Shown here: in pieces, positions 7,747 to 17,042 of the stretch | Position numbering within the stretch: the stretch's first letter is position 1 | Layout: each line of letters starts with the position of its first letter | Source: Nitrososphaeraceae archaeon | GTDB taxonomy: Archaea > Thermoproteota > Nitrososphaeria > Nitrososphaerales > Nitrososphaeraceae | Direction of reading: 5' to 3' | Assembly: GCA_016782225.1 (NCBI GenBank) | Contig: JADDOW010000095.1 | Coordinates: forward strand, 1 to 37,766 | DNA length: 37,766 bases | The notes under the pieces: model-generated | Database searches by the model: none | What the model was told of the DNA's origin: nothing | What the model saw: only the letters and a program-made list of their open reading frames with translations | Made by a program: the position numbers and the translations under genes

Positions 7747-7885
7747 GTCATTATGCATAGGTTAGGTCTTGGCTTTATTAGGGAATAACCCAAAGACAAC
7801 CACCATAGCAAGGTGCAGCAAAAAATAAATAAATAATCTATCTGTCTTGGCCATTCCCCTTATTGGTCTTCTGTTCTAGTTTGTC

Positions 7886-8368
7886 CTATTGAGAAGGCAT
7901 TTTCCAAAACAAATGTTCCTCCGTTATTTTACCGTCCTCCCAATGGGCGAGTGCGATCGTAGTGACATTTCCCGACAATGTACCTGTAACAGCAGTCCAA
8001 TTACCAGCGGCGATTTTTATCGGATGAGATATTACCTTGCTATCTGGTTGTAAGGCCGCTGCATTCTTTAACCCCTGAAGGTGTTGATCAAGTCCTTTGG
8101 TCACATTTCCATTAAAGTCATATACTACTACATCTTGACTATACAAGTCACTAAAGAGTGTCCAATTTCTGTTGTTCCATGCTTCAAAGTCCAGTTTGCC
8201 AAATCGTTCAAGGTTGGCTTTTTCTTCTGGAGTCTCTGCAACTATTATTTCCGTCTGGTTCGATGGTTGACCTTGTGCCATTGCTTGTTTTGCTATAATG
8301 CCCGTGCCTGCAAGAAATAACAAGACAAAACAGGACATTAAAAAAAGTTCACATATTTTTTTATCCAT
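7886..8368 (-). CDS. Secreted SnoaL-like (NTF2-fold) protein
   Basis: 160 residues. A signal peptide (LFLMSCFVLLFLAGTGIIA, cleavage probably after QAMA) is followed by an NTF2-fold domain. RFGKLDFEAWNNRNW matches the first helix of SnoaL-like proteins and DLYSQDVVVYDF the first strands; later GNWTAVTGTLSG and the strand with AHWEDGKI and HLFWKM complete the cone. Relatives are annotated as SnoaL-like or ester cyclase proteins. The catalytic role cannot be told from sequence, because this fold serves enzymes and binding proteins alike. Because of the signal peptide it probably acts outside the membrane. ATG start. It sits between two broken dehydrogenase genes and appears intact. Confidence 0.75.
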   Translation of the reverse strand: MDKKICELFLMSCFVLLFLAGTGIIAKQAMAQGQPSNQTEIIVAETPEEKANLERFGKLDFEAWNNRNWTLFSDLYSQDVVVYDFNGNVTKGLDQHLQGLKNAAALQPDSKVISHPIKIAAGNWTAVTGTLSGNVTTIALAHWEDGKITEEHLFWKMPSQ

Positions 8369-8534
8369 TGCAAATTTTGCTTTAAAGTTTTATTTATCCA
8401 TTCAAATAACAAAAAGCAGTCAAATACTTTAGCGTAATAAGATACTGTTGACTCTATTTGAATAGGTGACTAATCACAGCAACTTGGGTTTTTCATTCTC
8501 TAATACCATAGCCCGATCCTCAATTTATTAGGTC

Positions 8535-9314
8535 CTATAATTCTACTGTCCAGATCTGTGCCACACCACCATCGACAAACAATTCTATGCCGGTAATGTA
8601 ACTGCTGTCATCTGATGCAAGAAACAATACGGCTTTTGATACCTCATCAACAGTTCCCATCCTTCCCATAGGAGTGGATTTCACGACGTTATTAAGAAAC
8701 TGTTCACTTTGTTCTTTACTCAGCGTCCGATACACGAATGGAGTGTCGATCGTATCAGGACTGACTGCGTTGACACGTATCTTTCTGTGCTTCAGGTCAA
8801 GAATCCAGCAACGGGCAAACGAGCGTATGGCAGCCTTGGTGACATGGTATATGCTTAACTCTTCAGCTCCTTTGGATGCTCCTATAGAAGAAGTCAAAAT
8901 GATAGAACCACCATCGCTAAAAATTGGGAGTGCTTTTTGAACAGTAAATAATAGCCCTTTTACATTGATGCTAAATAACTTGTCAAAGTGTTCTTCTGAG
9001 ATTTTTCCCAATGGAGCAAATTGTACAATGCCCGCATTTGCAAATAGGATGTCTATATGACCTTTCTGGTCCCTCACTATGTCATACATTTTGTCAAGAT
9101 CTGCCAGATTCGATACATCACCTTGGATACCGCTGCTGGCATTTTGGCCTACATCTAATACAGCTTTATCAAGCCCTTTTTTATCGCTATCTGTTATGAA
9201 AACATATGCTCCCTCTGATACAAACCTCTTTGCAGTAGACAAGCCAATACCGTTAGCACCTCCAGTAATGACGGCAATCTTTCCCTCAAGTTTGTTTGCC
9301 GTTTGTTATTGCAT
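8535..9314 (-). pseudogene. Short-chain dehydrogenase with a stop at codon 3
   Basis: A full SDR frame of about 255 residues. Upstream of the TTG at 9242 the frame stays open and encodes the cofactor motif ITGGANGIG, so that TTG cannot be the real start. The natural ATG is at 9314, but the codons are ATG CAA TAA, a stop at codon 3. The rest is sound: NAGI, the catalytic set TSS...YHVTK, the NAVSPDTIDTP loop, and the usual FLASDDSSYITG...DGG C-terminus. One C-to-T change (CAA to TAA) would explain the stop. Either this is a young pseudogene or translation begins at a non-standard codon after the stop. Substrate unknown. Confidence 0.75.
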
Positions 9315-9365
9315 CCTTTATTGGTTGAACATGTTATTTAACAGCCCTTGTAATCGTCTCTTCCA

Positions 9366-9800
9366 ATGGTAATGGACACTAGTCAATGGCATTTAGGTGT
9401 GGTAAAACCCGAAACCAATATCTCATACATTGGAGTATATACCACCATGTCCAAAGAGGATGTGCACCAGAGACTGGATGGGGCAACCGAGATAACACTT
9501 AGCGTCAAAGGTAGGAATTCAGGCAAAGAAATTCCCAGGCCGGTCTGGTTTGTCCATGAAGGCAACACACTGTATCTGCTTCCAGTCCAGGGTTCTGACA
9601 CCAACTGGTACAAGAACATGCTTGCAGGTTCTGTGTTGAAGGTTTCCTTAGATGGTATGGAAACTTATGCAAAAGGAAAGCCGATAACAGACGGTGATGG
9701 TGTTGAGGGTGTTGTGAGGAAATTCAGGGACAAATACGGCGAAGGGGATGTCAAAAAATATTATTCGAAATTTGACGTGGCTGTTGAAGTTCTACTATGA
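9366..9800 (+). CDS. DUF385-like, deazaflavin-dependent nitroreductase family protein
   Basis: 144 residues, or 117 if translation starts at the ATG at 9447, which has a GGAG about 11 bases upstream. The core RPVWFVHEGNTLYLLPVQG then WYKNMLAG resembles the F420-binding split-barrel family (DUF385 and relatives), where strands with a Trp-Phe and a WxxNL-type segment line the cofactor site. Ammonia-oxidising archaea make F420, so an F420-dependent reductase is plausible. The exact reaction is unknown. The extra N-terminal 27 residues are not needed for the fold. Confidence 0.65.
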   Translation: MVMDTSQWHLGVVKPETNISYIGVYTTMSKEDVHQRLDGATEITLSVKGRNSGKEIPRPVWFVHEGNTLYLLPVQGSDTNWYKNMLAGSVLKVSLDGMETYAKGKPITDGDGVEGVVRKFRDKYGEGDVKKYYSKFDVAVEVLL

Positions 9801-10540
9801 CAGGTATTGCTATGAAAAGTTACCAATCCTTCATTTCTATGGTGTTCTTCTTGCAGCGGTCGAAATAATGACTCTATTTACATCTTGAACATTATTATTA
9901 ATAGTATAATCTACTGCATACCCACGTCATCAAAGAAATAGATTACTTTATTATTACATATGGAATTCATTTTGGTAAACTATGTCGATTTTCCAATAAG
10001 GGCTTAATTTCACTTTGTGGACTTGTCGATGATTACATATGGCATTGACCCATGTGGAAATCCTCATGGTTTCCACCGAACCCTTATACCATAAGGGCCT
10101 TAATCCCAACGAGCCAGATACTTATTCATAGTAACGACTTAAGATACAAAATGATCATAGATTAAATAATATGTTATACAAAGATTAATGCTTTTATCGG
10201 ATAGAACTATAATTTCGCAAGAAAATATAGTCTTATTCAATAAAAGCAAAGAATTATGATCATCTTGAAATCAATTTCCATTTTACTTCTTTTGATTAAA
10301 ATTATGATGTATCTTTAACTAGCGACAAGAATTCGCATCGTTGTTCGCCAATATAATATAAGGTTGATGAAAAATAGTATGATCTAATCTATTCTGGTGG
10401 TATTAGATTCTAATCATACTCTAGTTATCTTATTAAATAATATAAAAAATTGAAATTAAAGTTGAAACCTATCAGGTTATCATTGTAGAGATCATTCGCG
10501 TAGAACGATAATTGGTATTGTCTTATTCCTGTGGATTATA
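9801..10540. other. Intergenic region with one dispersed repeat
   Basis: 740 bases, AT-rich, no reading frame worth calling. The only structure I see is the hairpin repeat annotated at 10052. Confidence 0.6.
10052..10105. repeat. Dispersed CCACCGAACCC repeat, copy 3
   Basis: ATGTGGAAATCCTCATGG then TTTCCACCGAACCC. GTGGAAA and TTTCCAC pair perfectly. The 3' flank CTTATACCATAAGGG continues the match to copy 2 at 6497. Confidence 0.65.
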
Positions 10541-11137
10541 CTAAAAGGAATCAAACCCTCCCGCGTCCATTCCACCTGCATCCATATCACTAAAGCCACC
10601 TGTGTCACCTGTGTCTGAGGCGCCTGTATCAGATGCTGTTCCTGTATCTTCAGTTGCCGATCCTCCTGATTCGTCTACTTGACCTTCAGTTTGAGCGCTT
10701 TCAGCCGGATTCATTGCCATTCCCATAAAAGCCATCATAGATCCAAACATTACCATGCTCATTATTCCAGAAAATAACATCATCGGCATCCAACTTCTAT
10801 TATCGTCCATCATGCTCTGCATTTGACGCCTATCTCCTGTTTCATATAGCTGTTGAAGTCGTTGAGATTTATATGATAATTCTTGTTTTTTTGAATTCAA
10901 CATTTTGAGTCCTGTGTCTGTGATATGAACTTCGGTTTTCTTGTTACCAAAGAACCCTCTCTTTATCTCCATAGAAATTAGTTTTTGATTTTTTAAATCA
11001 TTAACTATTAATTCTACTTCGTCTTTGGATAACTTTGTAACTTTTGATATACTGTCTATCTTTTTCATACCCCGAGAGATCGCATCTAAAACCATGAAAT
11101 GATTTGGACTTTCGTTAAATGCGTTGTTTGAAGACAT
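10541..11137 (-). CDS. Winged-helix protein with membrane segment and acidic tail
   Basis: 198 residues in three parts. Residues 10-80 form a winged helix (AISRGMKKIDSISKVTKLS as helices 1-2, a recognition helix, then the wing with KKTEVHITDTGLKML). After a basic helical linker there is a Met-rich hydrophobic segment around residues 115-145, likely one or two membrane spans. The tail is rich in Asp, Gly, Ser and Thr, repeating DTG and DAGG units. A DNA-binding domain tied to the membrane suggests a one-component regulator that responds to a membrane or extracellular signal; target and ligand are unknown. ATG start, with TTTAAATAA about 25 bases upstream, so probably leaderless. Confidence 0.7.
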   Translation of the reverse strand: MSSNNAFNESPNHFMVLDAISRGMKKIDSISKVTKLSKDEVELIVNDLKNQKLISMEIKRGFFGNKKTEVHITDTGLKMLNSKKQELSYKSQRLQQLYETGDRRQMQSMMDDNRSWMPMMLFSGIMSMVMFGSMMAFMGMAMNPAESAQTEGQVDESGGSATEDTGTASDTGASDTGDTGGFSDMDAGGMDAGGFDSF

Positions 11138-11172
11138 ACTACTATGGGGATGGAAAATTATTTAAAGTGTAG

Positions 11173-11606
11173 GTTGGTGGCCATTTTGCCCCAGCATACC
11201 TTGATTCAGCTATCGGGATTTATAGGGAGAGATTCCAGCCCTCTGAAACCCTGAAGGAGCCCTATGTCATGGCCGCTGTCAATGTGGTTGCGGCTGACAC
11301 AGAGAAAGAAGCAAATCGCTTGTTCGCATCCTTGCAACTAATTGTGCTAAAAATGATTAGAGGTGGCCATTCGCCAATGCAACCACCCGTAAACGATATT
11401 GACACCTTGTGGAGCAATCAAGAAAAATACGCCGTGAGCCAAATGCTCAAATGCTCAAGTATTCATTTGTTGGTGGGCAAGCCACTGTTAAAACGAAACT
11501 AGAGTCATTTTTGGACAAAACCCAAGTGGACGAAATCATGGCTGTCTCGCACATATATGATCATGCTGCAAGGCTGCGCTCCTATGAGATTTTATCTTCC
11601 CTTTGA
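11173..11606 (+). pseudogene. Luciferase-like (LLM) flavin monooxygenase, 3' remnant
   Basis: The C-terminal third of a bacterial-luciferase-like oxidoreductase: HFAPAYLDSAIGIYRERF, QPSETLKEPYVMAAVNVVAA and WSNQEKYAVSQML, then in another frame KYSFVGG, FLDKTQVDEIMAV and YDHAARLRSYEIL. The frame changes at 11441-11456, where AAATGCTC is present twice in tandem; removing one copy restores a continuous protein. The 5' two thirds, including the flavin-binding barrel start, are missing. The break lies next to the promoter of the neighbouring minus-strand gene, so a deletion probably joined the two. Confidence 0.8.
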
Positions 11607-11799
11607 CAATGTATGAGCAACAATAGCATTAGAGGAAAGTTATGGTCAATCAAGATTTGGAAGTTGAAATAAAACAACAATATGGTAACATGTTTTTTAT
11701 GTTACCTTAATATAGAATAGATTTACCCTCTATAAGAATCATAAACACAATGCCGTAAGACAACAGCTATAGCAACTAGAACAAATGACCGATTACAAG

Positions 11800-12194
11800 T
11801 TACCGGCGCCAAAACAATAACCAAAGAATAGGTCAGTATCATGGATTTGAATGTGAAATATGTCTTCTCTCCCAATGTAACCCTTTTGATATACATAAAG
11901 TGCAGCGAAAATCCGTTTCGTATCCATGAGGAAGAGGACATCCCCATTATTATGGCCTACCTTGGAAAGACAGAACAGAGATGCATGATATCCTCTTCGA
12001 CTCAAGTGGAATCATTATGCCCCTGTCAGCAAAAGGACTAACTGGTTGTGATGTAAACAAGGATATAGAAATTGATGGAATGACTCAGTTAACGCTACAT
12101 GCCATGCATATGACATTGCATAAAAAAGCCCTTAGAGTATATGTCAAAGTGAAACATTCAATGAAATTAAATTTTACCAACCGATTGTTATAAC
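11800..12194 (+). pseudogene. Dead copy of the winged-helix paralogue family (C-terminal domain)
   Basis: Matches the C-terminal domain of the intact gene at 31011. One frame reads VKYVFSPNVTLLIYIKCSEN then PFRIHEEEDI and YLGKTEQR. After a frameshift near 12000 another reads GCDVNKDIEIDGMTQLTL and KALRVYV. The intact gene has VKYVISPNGTIMIYISCSNN, PFRLQCEEDI and CDVNKDIEIDGLAQLTL in the same order. Even the GGCGCC-containing DNA at its start is partly kept. The N-terminal winged helix is gone. Confidence 0.8.
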
Positions 12195-12209
12195 CTTAGG
12201 TCCTTTACC

Positions 12210-12375
12210 AAACGGGATTTGACAGAGTTAGACTTCATTATATTTATTGATTTTAGAGATGAGTGACAGGTGGGGTCCTTTCTTATTAACCCAGAAGGAA
12301 TATGAATTACACAACAAAGTCCGCAACCTTGCCCAGTTACACACTGTTATACATGCAAATAAGAAAGAACATTGA
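12210..12375 (+). pseudogene. Possible remnant of an unrecognised gene
   Basis: Two overlapping frames, RDLTELDFIIFIDFRDE ending in TGA and an ATG-started frame at 12259 reading MSDRWGPFLLTQKEYELHNK and a further 18 residues. One frameshift would join them. Composition looks protein-like, with Trp and charged helix, but I cannot name a family. It may also be chance. Confidence 0.25.
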
Positions 12376-12511
12376 ATATAGAGACATAAATCTATAGATT
12401 TTTCCTTAAACTTACAGGGCCAGAAACCTTACAAAGTACCTAAATAGAAAATTTTATCATATTCTTCTACTGAAAGATAAAACTAAAATATTTTATATAC
12501 CTTATTAGTTT

Positions 12512-13465
12512 GTGAAAAAGGCAAAATTAATCACAGCTAGCATAGTGATGACATTGTATCTCTTTACATTTGCTGTCTCAGGTGTTTTGATGGATCTGCA
12601 ACAGGCAAGTGCACAAAATACAGAAAATACAGATACAAATGTTAATGCAAATACAACGGCGCCCACTGATCTTGCCACAGATATTGTTTCAAATAACGGC
12701 ACTTTGAATTTATCAAACAGTTCCTTATCCATACAAAATGAGACTGTTATCTATAACGCTAATTCTCAAGGCTACTTGGTTTACCCTGCAAATGCAACGG
12801 GCAATAATACATCAACAACATCTTCAACAACTAGCAACAAACTCCCTGCAGTAGTCATGGTTCACGAATGGTGGGGATTAAACTATAATATTAAGAATAT
12901 GGCTAATGAATTAGCTAAAGAAGGCTATGTTGTGCTGGCTGTTGACCTTTATAACGGTCAGGTGGCGTCAACACCCGAAAAAGCTATGCAACTGGTAGGG
13001 GCGGCAAGAGAAAATCAAGACGCATCCATTGCCAATCTACAATCCGCAGTCAGATATCTGAGTTCATTGCAGAATGTCGATTCTTCAAAAATAGCATCGA
13101 TGGGATGGTGTTTTGGTGGTGGCCAAGCATTGCAATTAGCTCTCAATACAGAAACCAATAACCCGCTGGCGGCAACTATTATTTACTACGGTAACTTGAT
13201 TGATGACAGGCCGCAATTATCAAAGATAGGATGGCCAATTCTTGGTATTTTCGGAAGTGAAGATCAATCTATTCCTGTAGATCAAGTAAACAAGTTTGAG
13301 GAATCGCTTAATGCTCTTAACATTCCTAATGAGATTTATGTGTATGAAGGCGTAGGGCATGGTTTTGCAAATCCTACCGGTGATGATTTTGCACCTGAAG
13401 AGACCCAAGATGCATGGCAAAAGACCTTGGCGTTTTTAGATAGGCATCTGAAAGACAATGCATAA
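12512..13465 (+). CDS. Secreted dienelactone hydrolase family protein
   Basis: 317 residues: a signal peptide (residues 1 to about 35, ending ASAQ), an Asn/Thr-rich linker, and an alpha/beta hydrolase of the dienelactone hydrolase type. The active site is complete: Glu119 in VHEWWGLN, nucleophile Cys200 in GWCFGGG, Asp251 in GSEDQSIP and His283 in GHGFANP. The natural substrate is unknown; the family cleaves dienelactones and other esters. Export suggests action at the cell surface. The start is a GTG, and an AAAATATTTTA box centred about 24 bases upstream fits a leaderless transcript. A long T-tract follows the stop. Confidence 0.85.
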   Translation: MKKAKLITASIVMTLYLFTFAVSGVLMDLQQASAQNTENTDTNVNANTTAPTDLATDIVSNNGTLNLSNSSLSIQNETVIYNANSQGYLVYPANATGNNTSTTSSTTSNKLPAVVMVHEWWGLNYNIKNMANELAKEGYVVLAVDLYNGQVASTPEKAMQLVGAARENQDASIANLQSAVRYLSSLQNVDSSKIASMGWCFGGGQALQLALNTETNNPLAATIIYYGNLIDDRPQLSKIGWPILGIFGSEDQSIPVDQVNKFEESLNALNIPNEIYVYEGVGHGFANPTGDDFAPEETQDAWQKTLAFLDRHLKDNA

Positions 13466-13480
13466 TTAATTTATGCCATC

Positions 13481-13502
13481 TTTTTTTCTTTTTTTGTTTT
13501 TT
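13481..13502 (+). terminator. Poly-T terminator of the hydrolase gene
   Basis: Three T-runs of 6-7 within 22 bases, starting 15 bases after the stop codon: a typical archaeal U-rich termination signal. Confidence 0.65.
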
Positions 13503-13621
13503 CCAATGCCACTATAACAGTTGTTTTGCCAATTTATCGATTAAAAAGATTTTGAATTTGGTTATTTTGTTTGTATCGATAATCACACCAAAATGATAAA
13601 TGATGATTTTACAGTTAAAAT

Positions 13622-13816
13622 ATGACCTTCATCAACAGTGATTATATCACTTTAGGCCAAGGTCATACTCTTCATTTTGTAACTGTAGATCTCGAAGGAG
13701 CACCATGTATTATTGACGTTGGTTGAAACTCAATTGTCCGAGCCACTCCTGTTTCTTTGATTGCGAGAAGAGTAAAAGAATCTTTTAGATGTATTAAGCT
13801 TAAACAGAAAATATAA
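13622..13816 (+). pseudogene. 64-codon frame interrupted by TGA
   Basis: From an ATG the frame reads MTFINSDYITLGQGHTLHFV and on to PCIIDVG, meets TGA at 13724-13726, then continues openly as NSIVRATPVSLIARRVKESF to a TAA. TGA may replace a Trp or Arg codon. The two halves look like one small basic protein. No family recognised. Confidence 0.35.
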
Positions 13817-13846
13817 TGTAGTTTACATAAGTGATTGGAGATGATG

Positions 13847-14308
13847 ATGAGAATAATAATCGCATTTGTTTTTATTATTGTATCCACGGTAGATGTATTA
13901 GCTAACGATAACTTTGGCAATGCATTAGAACCTCATTTTGCAGATAATAACTTTAAAGGCAAAGTTACTGGTGTAATAGATGGGTATACATTAGAAATAG
14001 ACAATAAGACAGTTAAATTGGCATTAATCGAAGGCATTGAGGGAAATGACACTCAAACTCTAAATGAAGCAACACATTTTACTTCAATGCTGTGTCCAAT
14101 TCGCTCGCCTGCCTTGGTATATCATGACAATTATTATCACGGAGAAAAACTGAATAATGCCTCAATATTATCTGCTGTAGTTTATTGTTTGGCCAGCAAC
14201 AACTATGATGACACGTCAACGATAAAAAGTGTTAATGAATCATTACTTGATGCAAAACTGGCACTAATGGACAGAGATGCCCCCGATAAATCGAGTTTTT
14301 CTAAATAG
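13847..14308 (+). CDS. Secreted protein with a degenerate nuclease-like (SNase) OB fold
   Basis: About 153 residues. A signal peptide (MRIIIAFVFIIVSTVDVLA) precedes a region resembling the start of staphylococcal-nuclease-like domains: KGKVTGVIDGYTLEI then TVKLALIEGI, in place of the usual V.DGDTL and RL.GID.PE. The catalytic Arg and Glu of the family are not at their expected places, and the metal Asp of DGDT is Tyr, so nuclease activity is doubtful. Two Cys in the second half could pair. Three ATG codons lie in series (13841, 13844, 13847); GGAG at 13837-13840 favours the third. Function unknown. Confidence 0.55.
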   Translation: MRIIIAFVFIIVSTVDVLANDNFGNALEPHFADNNFKGKVTGVIDGYTLEIDNKTVKLALIEGIEGNDTQTLNEATHFTSMLCPIRSPALVYHDNYYHGEKLNNASILSAVVYCLASNNYDDTSTIKSVNESLLDAKLALMDRDAPDKSSFSK

Positions 14309-14477
14309 GTTTGATAATAAAGATATGGTTGCTAGGAAATAGCGATCCAATAATTAGACAAAAAATAAAAGAACAACTAAACAACAGACAAGAACTAAAT
14401 TTTAATGATTTTTTTTTACCTACTATAATTAATTAAACCCATACATTAATACTCATTTTAGGTTGGGTTAAAAAAAC

Positions 14478-14512
14478 GGGTCAAATTTGTTTCACATACC
14501 ACCGAACCCGCT
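14478..14512. repeat. 29-bp exact repeat ending CCACCGAA, copy 2
   Basis: The first 29 bases are identical to 7718-7746. It continues as ACCCGCTAAG, matching copy 1 of the dispersed repeat at 6254. It lies about 95 bases before the integrase gene. Confidence 0.75.
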
Positions 14513-14605
14513 AAGTATACGGGTCTATATATCTGAATTTATTTACTATATGTGTCAATTAACAATGGATATCGCTATCTATGACAACAAGGAGCAACAA
14601 GAGAT

Positions 14606-15929
14606 ATGCCAGTGAAACTGTCCACTACCATCAAAAACCTCGAATCACTGGAAAGCCCTGTAAACTCTAAACTAATCCTTGAATTCTATAACTATCTTAG
14701 ATTGAATAATACCTCAGAAAGCTACCAAAACCAAAACATCAAAGCCTTGATTAACTTTGCAAAGTTCTTAGGTCCATCAAGAGATTTCTACCAACTCTCC
14801 AAAAAAGAAGACATACTTGCATTTCTCAACACAAAGATGAAAAGCAAGGAAACAGACCCTGACGGAAAGTGGATGAGGACGTGGAATGACTATCTACAAC
14901 GAATAAAATATTTCATAAGGTGGCTACACAATGAAAAACAGAGGATTGATAAAGATTTAGAACCAATAGAGCCATCTGACTGGAAAACGCCTTCTTTTGC
15001 TATGATTAAAGAAAAGAAAAGCAAAGAATCAGCCCATACCTTGAATCCGAAATATGGAGATGGTAGAGCTTCAGACCATAATCAAATACGAACAGTTCAA
15101 AAGAAATAAGGCTGCATTGGCCTTGCTTTGGGACTTAGATGCAAGACCACAGGAAATTGCGTCTCTAAAGATTAAGCACTTGAGATTAAGGGAGAGATAT
15201 GGTGAAGGCGAAATACCATTTGAATCAAAAACAGGAACTGGTCCTTTCCTACTCACATTCTCCTTTCCGTATGTCAGGGACTGGCTAAATGAACATCCTT
15301 TTAAAAATGAGCTAAATGCAAGTGTAATATGCAATCTAAACACAGGGGCGCCCATAAGAGCCGATGTATTAAATGACATCATGAAGCAGCTTAAAGAGAG
15401 GATAATACGTTTGCTTCATTCAGGGAAAATTACTGAAATAAAGGAATTGGAACTGCTTCAGCACCTAATAAAAACAAAGAAGTGGAACCCATACTGCATA
15501 AGACACTCTGCAATAACATCTGATTCCGACTACCTACCTGAATATGCACTAAAGAAGAAGGTCAGGTGGTCGATGAACTCCAAGCAGGGCTCTCGCTATA
15601 TCAAGAAAAGAATGGGCAACGAACTTAAAAACAAGATTCTTGAATACAATGGAATAATTACCGAAGAAAGGTTGGCTAAAAAACTAACTGCTCAAAGTTG
15701 CCCAAGGTGTGAACTTGTCAATGCAATTGAAAACAAATACTGTTCCAAATGTAGCTATCCTTTGACGCCAAAAGCATATGATGAAATAAAACAATCGGAG
15801 GAAGACCGATTCAAAAAATTAGAAGAAAAGCACCACCAGGATATGAATTCTTTTAGAAAAGAGATGGAAATGAAACTCCAAAGCATTGTAGAAAAGATTG
15901 ACCTAGGGAAATTAAAGGCGATTCAATAG
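14606..15929 (+). pseudogene. Tyrosine integrase with zinc-ribbon tail, frameshifted
   Basis: A site-specific tyrosine recombinase of a type common in Nitrososphaerales. The first frame (14606-15109) is the core-binding domain with SAM-like helices; the second (from 15054) is the catalytic domain. Catalytic features: Arg in LDARPQEI, Lys in ESKTGTGP, YCIRH in place of the HxxR box, and a likely nucleophile Tyr in SRYIKKRMGN. A CxxC...CxxC ribbon (CPRC, CSKC) and a coiled coil follow. Adding one G at each of two G-runs near 15045-15057 gives a continuous PEIWEMVELQTIIKYE junction, so two single-base deletions explain the break. It would integrate or excise a mobile element. Its end overlaps the convergent gene by 18 bases. 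Confidence 0.8.
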
Positions 15930-16790
15930 ATTTTCATAAAATGAAAGCAACCGCTTGTCAATCTCGTCTGAATCGTTTGAACCCAATGATTTTTTTTGTT
16001 CTTCTATTTTTTGTCTCATGTACTCTTTTGGTACTTCCATTGCATCAAAAAGGCATGATAAAATCTTCCTGGTCTCGTTTCCAATAAACCTGTTTCCAAT
16101 CATAAGATACACATAGTTATGGATAATGTCAAAAAAAAGGTTACCGTTCTCTAGATTTAATTCATTTATTTTGTTTCTTCTTAAAATTTGTGAAGACATG
16201 TCATGTCCGCAACATTCACACGATTTAGTGTGGTCTTTTGTGGGTATGATTTTGTCAAATTTCTTTTGGATATAAAAAGCTATTTTGTCCGAGACCAGCT
16301 TTGCTATATACTCTTTTGCATGCAGATTGAGATTGAACCTCAATAAAAAAATGCCATAAATCTTCACCAAGAACTCTAGCAGCAAATTCAATGAGTCGAT
16401 TTCAAAATCCTTAACGTAATCAAAATCACGCTCAAAATCCTCGATTTCATTTATCCTCCATCCATTATTCAATAACACGTTTTTACGGACCTCAGGGCTG
16501 AGGTGGCTTTTTGATTGGAAATTATTCTCTTTGGATTTGGCGTAATTTTTGTAAATCGTTTCAAAATCATCTAGGCTCTTTAGCAGGCCTGCAATCTTTA
16601 ACCCCAAGTCTGTAAGCTCCACAAATATTTTTTGCTTATGCTCTTTTTTGTCCTGAATCCTATTTGCGATATGCGCTTTCGCCAAAAAGTCATTTGCTTC
16701 AAACACCTTTGCTTTGGGCAAACCAGTCCTTTTGATTATGTCATTCACGTGTGCCTTTTTGGGCAAAAGCAATCCCAAAATCTGCTGCAA
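15912..16790 (-). CDS. Winged-helix protein with Cys cluster, unknown function
   Basis: 292 residues. Residues 1-70 look like a MarR-type winged helix (ILGLLLPKKAHVNDIIKRTG, a recognition helix, then KIFVELTDLGLKIAG). The rest is helical and basic-acidic without a known domain. A CECCGHDM cluster near the middle could bind zinc. The frame has no ATG; a TTG is used, and a TGA lies a few codons upstream. It converges on the integrase gene with an 18-base overlap, which suggests the two were mobilised together and that this protein may serve the same element. Function unknown. Confidence 0.55.
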   Translation of the reverse strand: MQQILGLLLPKKAHVNDIIKRTGLPKAKVFEANDFLAKAHIANRIQDKKEHKQKIFVELTDLGLKIAGLLKSLDDFETIYKNYAKSKENNFQSKSHLSPEVRKNVLLNNGWRINEIEDFERDFDYVKDFEIDSLNLLLEFLVKIYGIFLLRFNLNLHAKEYIAKLVSDKIAFYIQKKFDKIIPTKDHTKSCECCGHDMSSQILRRNKINELNLENGNLFFDIIHNYVYLMIGNRFIGNETRKILSCLFDAMEVPKEYMRQKIEEQKKSLGSNDSDEIDKRLLSFYENLLNRL

Positions 16791-16865
16791 TTCTGGACTA
16801 GTCCATCATCCAAGTCGATTTTCCACTGCCTTCTACATTATAATCAAGAGGATTCCAGTGTCTCC

Positions 16866-17033
16866 ATGACCCAGGATATGGCATTGGAAAACTGCGCAGG
16901 AAAAGGGTGTAAAAATGTTGCAACCGAGTTCCTTAAGATAGATTTGATAAACAAAGGTGGTTGGTTTTGCAAACTATGCAAAAAAGAATTGGAAAAAAGC
17001 GGGCTAATTGTTTCAGTAGAACCTAATAGGTGA
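16866..17033 (+). CDS. Small zinc-ribbon protein
   Basis: 55 residues with a CxxxxC pair (CAGKGC) and a CxxC pair (FCKLC) about 30 residues apart, a treble-clef or ribbon arrangement. The ATG at 16866 lies about 28 bases after an ATTATAAT box, fitting a leaderless start; another Met follows at codon 5. Its stop overlaps the Shine-Dalgarno of the next small frame, so the three genes 16866, 17043 and 17126 look like one transcript. Probably nucleic-acid or protein binding; no specific role can be given. Confidence 0.6.
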   Translation: MTQDMALENCAGKGCKNVATEFLKIDLINKGGWFCKLCKKELEKSGLIVSVEPNR

Positions 17034-17042
17034 GGAGTTAGC

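Noticed and set aside
5668-9871. Short similarity TGCAGCGG(C/T)CGAAA at 5668 and 9852
   Set aside because: 17 of 20 bases match but the flanks do not; too short to call a repeat.
13724-13726. Selenocysteine at the in-frame TGA
   Set aside because: No insertion element seen and these archaea are not known to use selenocysteine; a nonsense mutation is simpler.
14606-15929. Programmed frameshift in the integrase
   Set aside because: Two separate G-run deletions are needed and there is no slippery heptamer; mutation or read error fits better.
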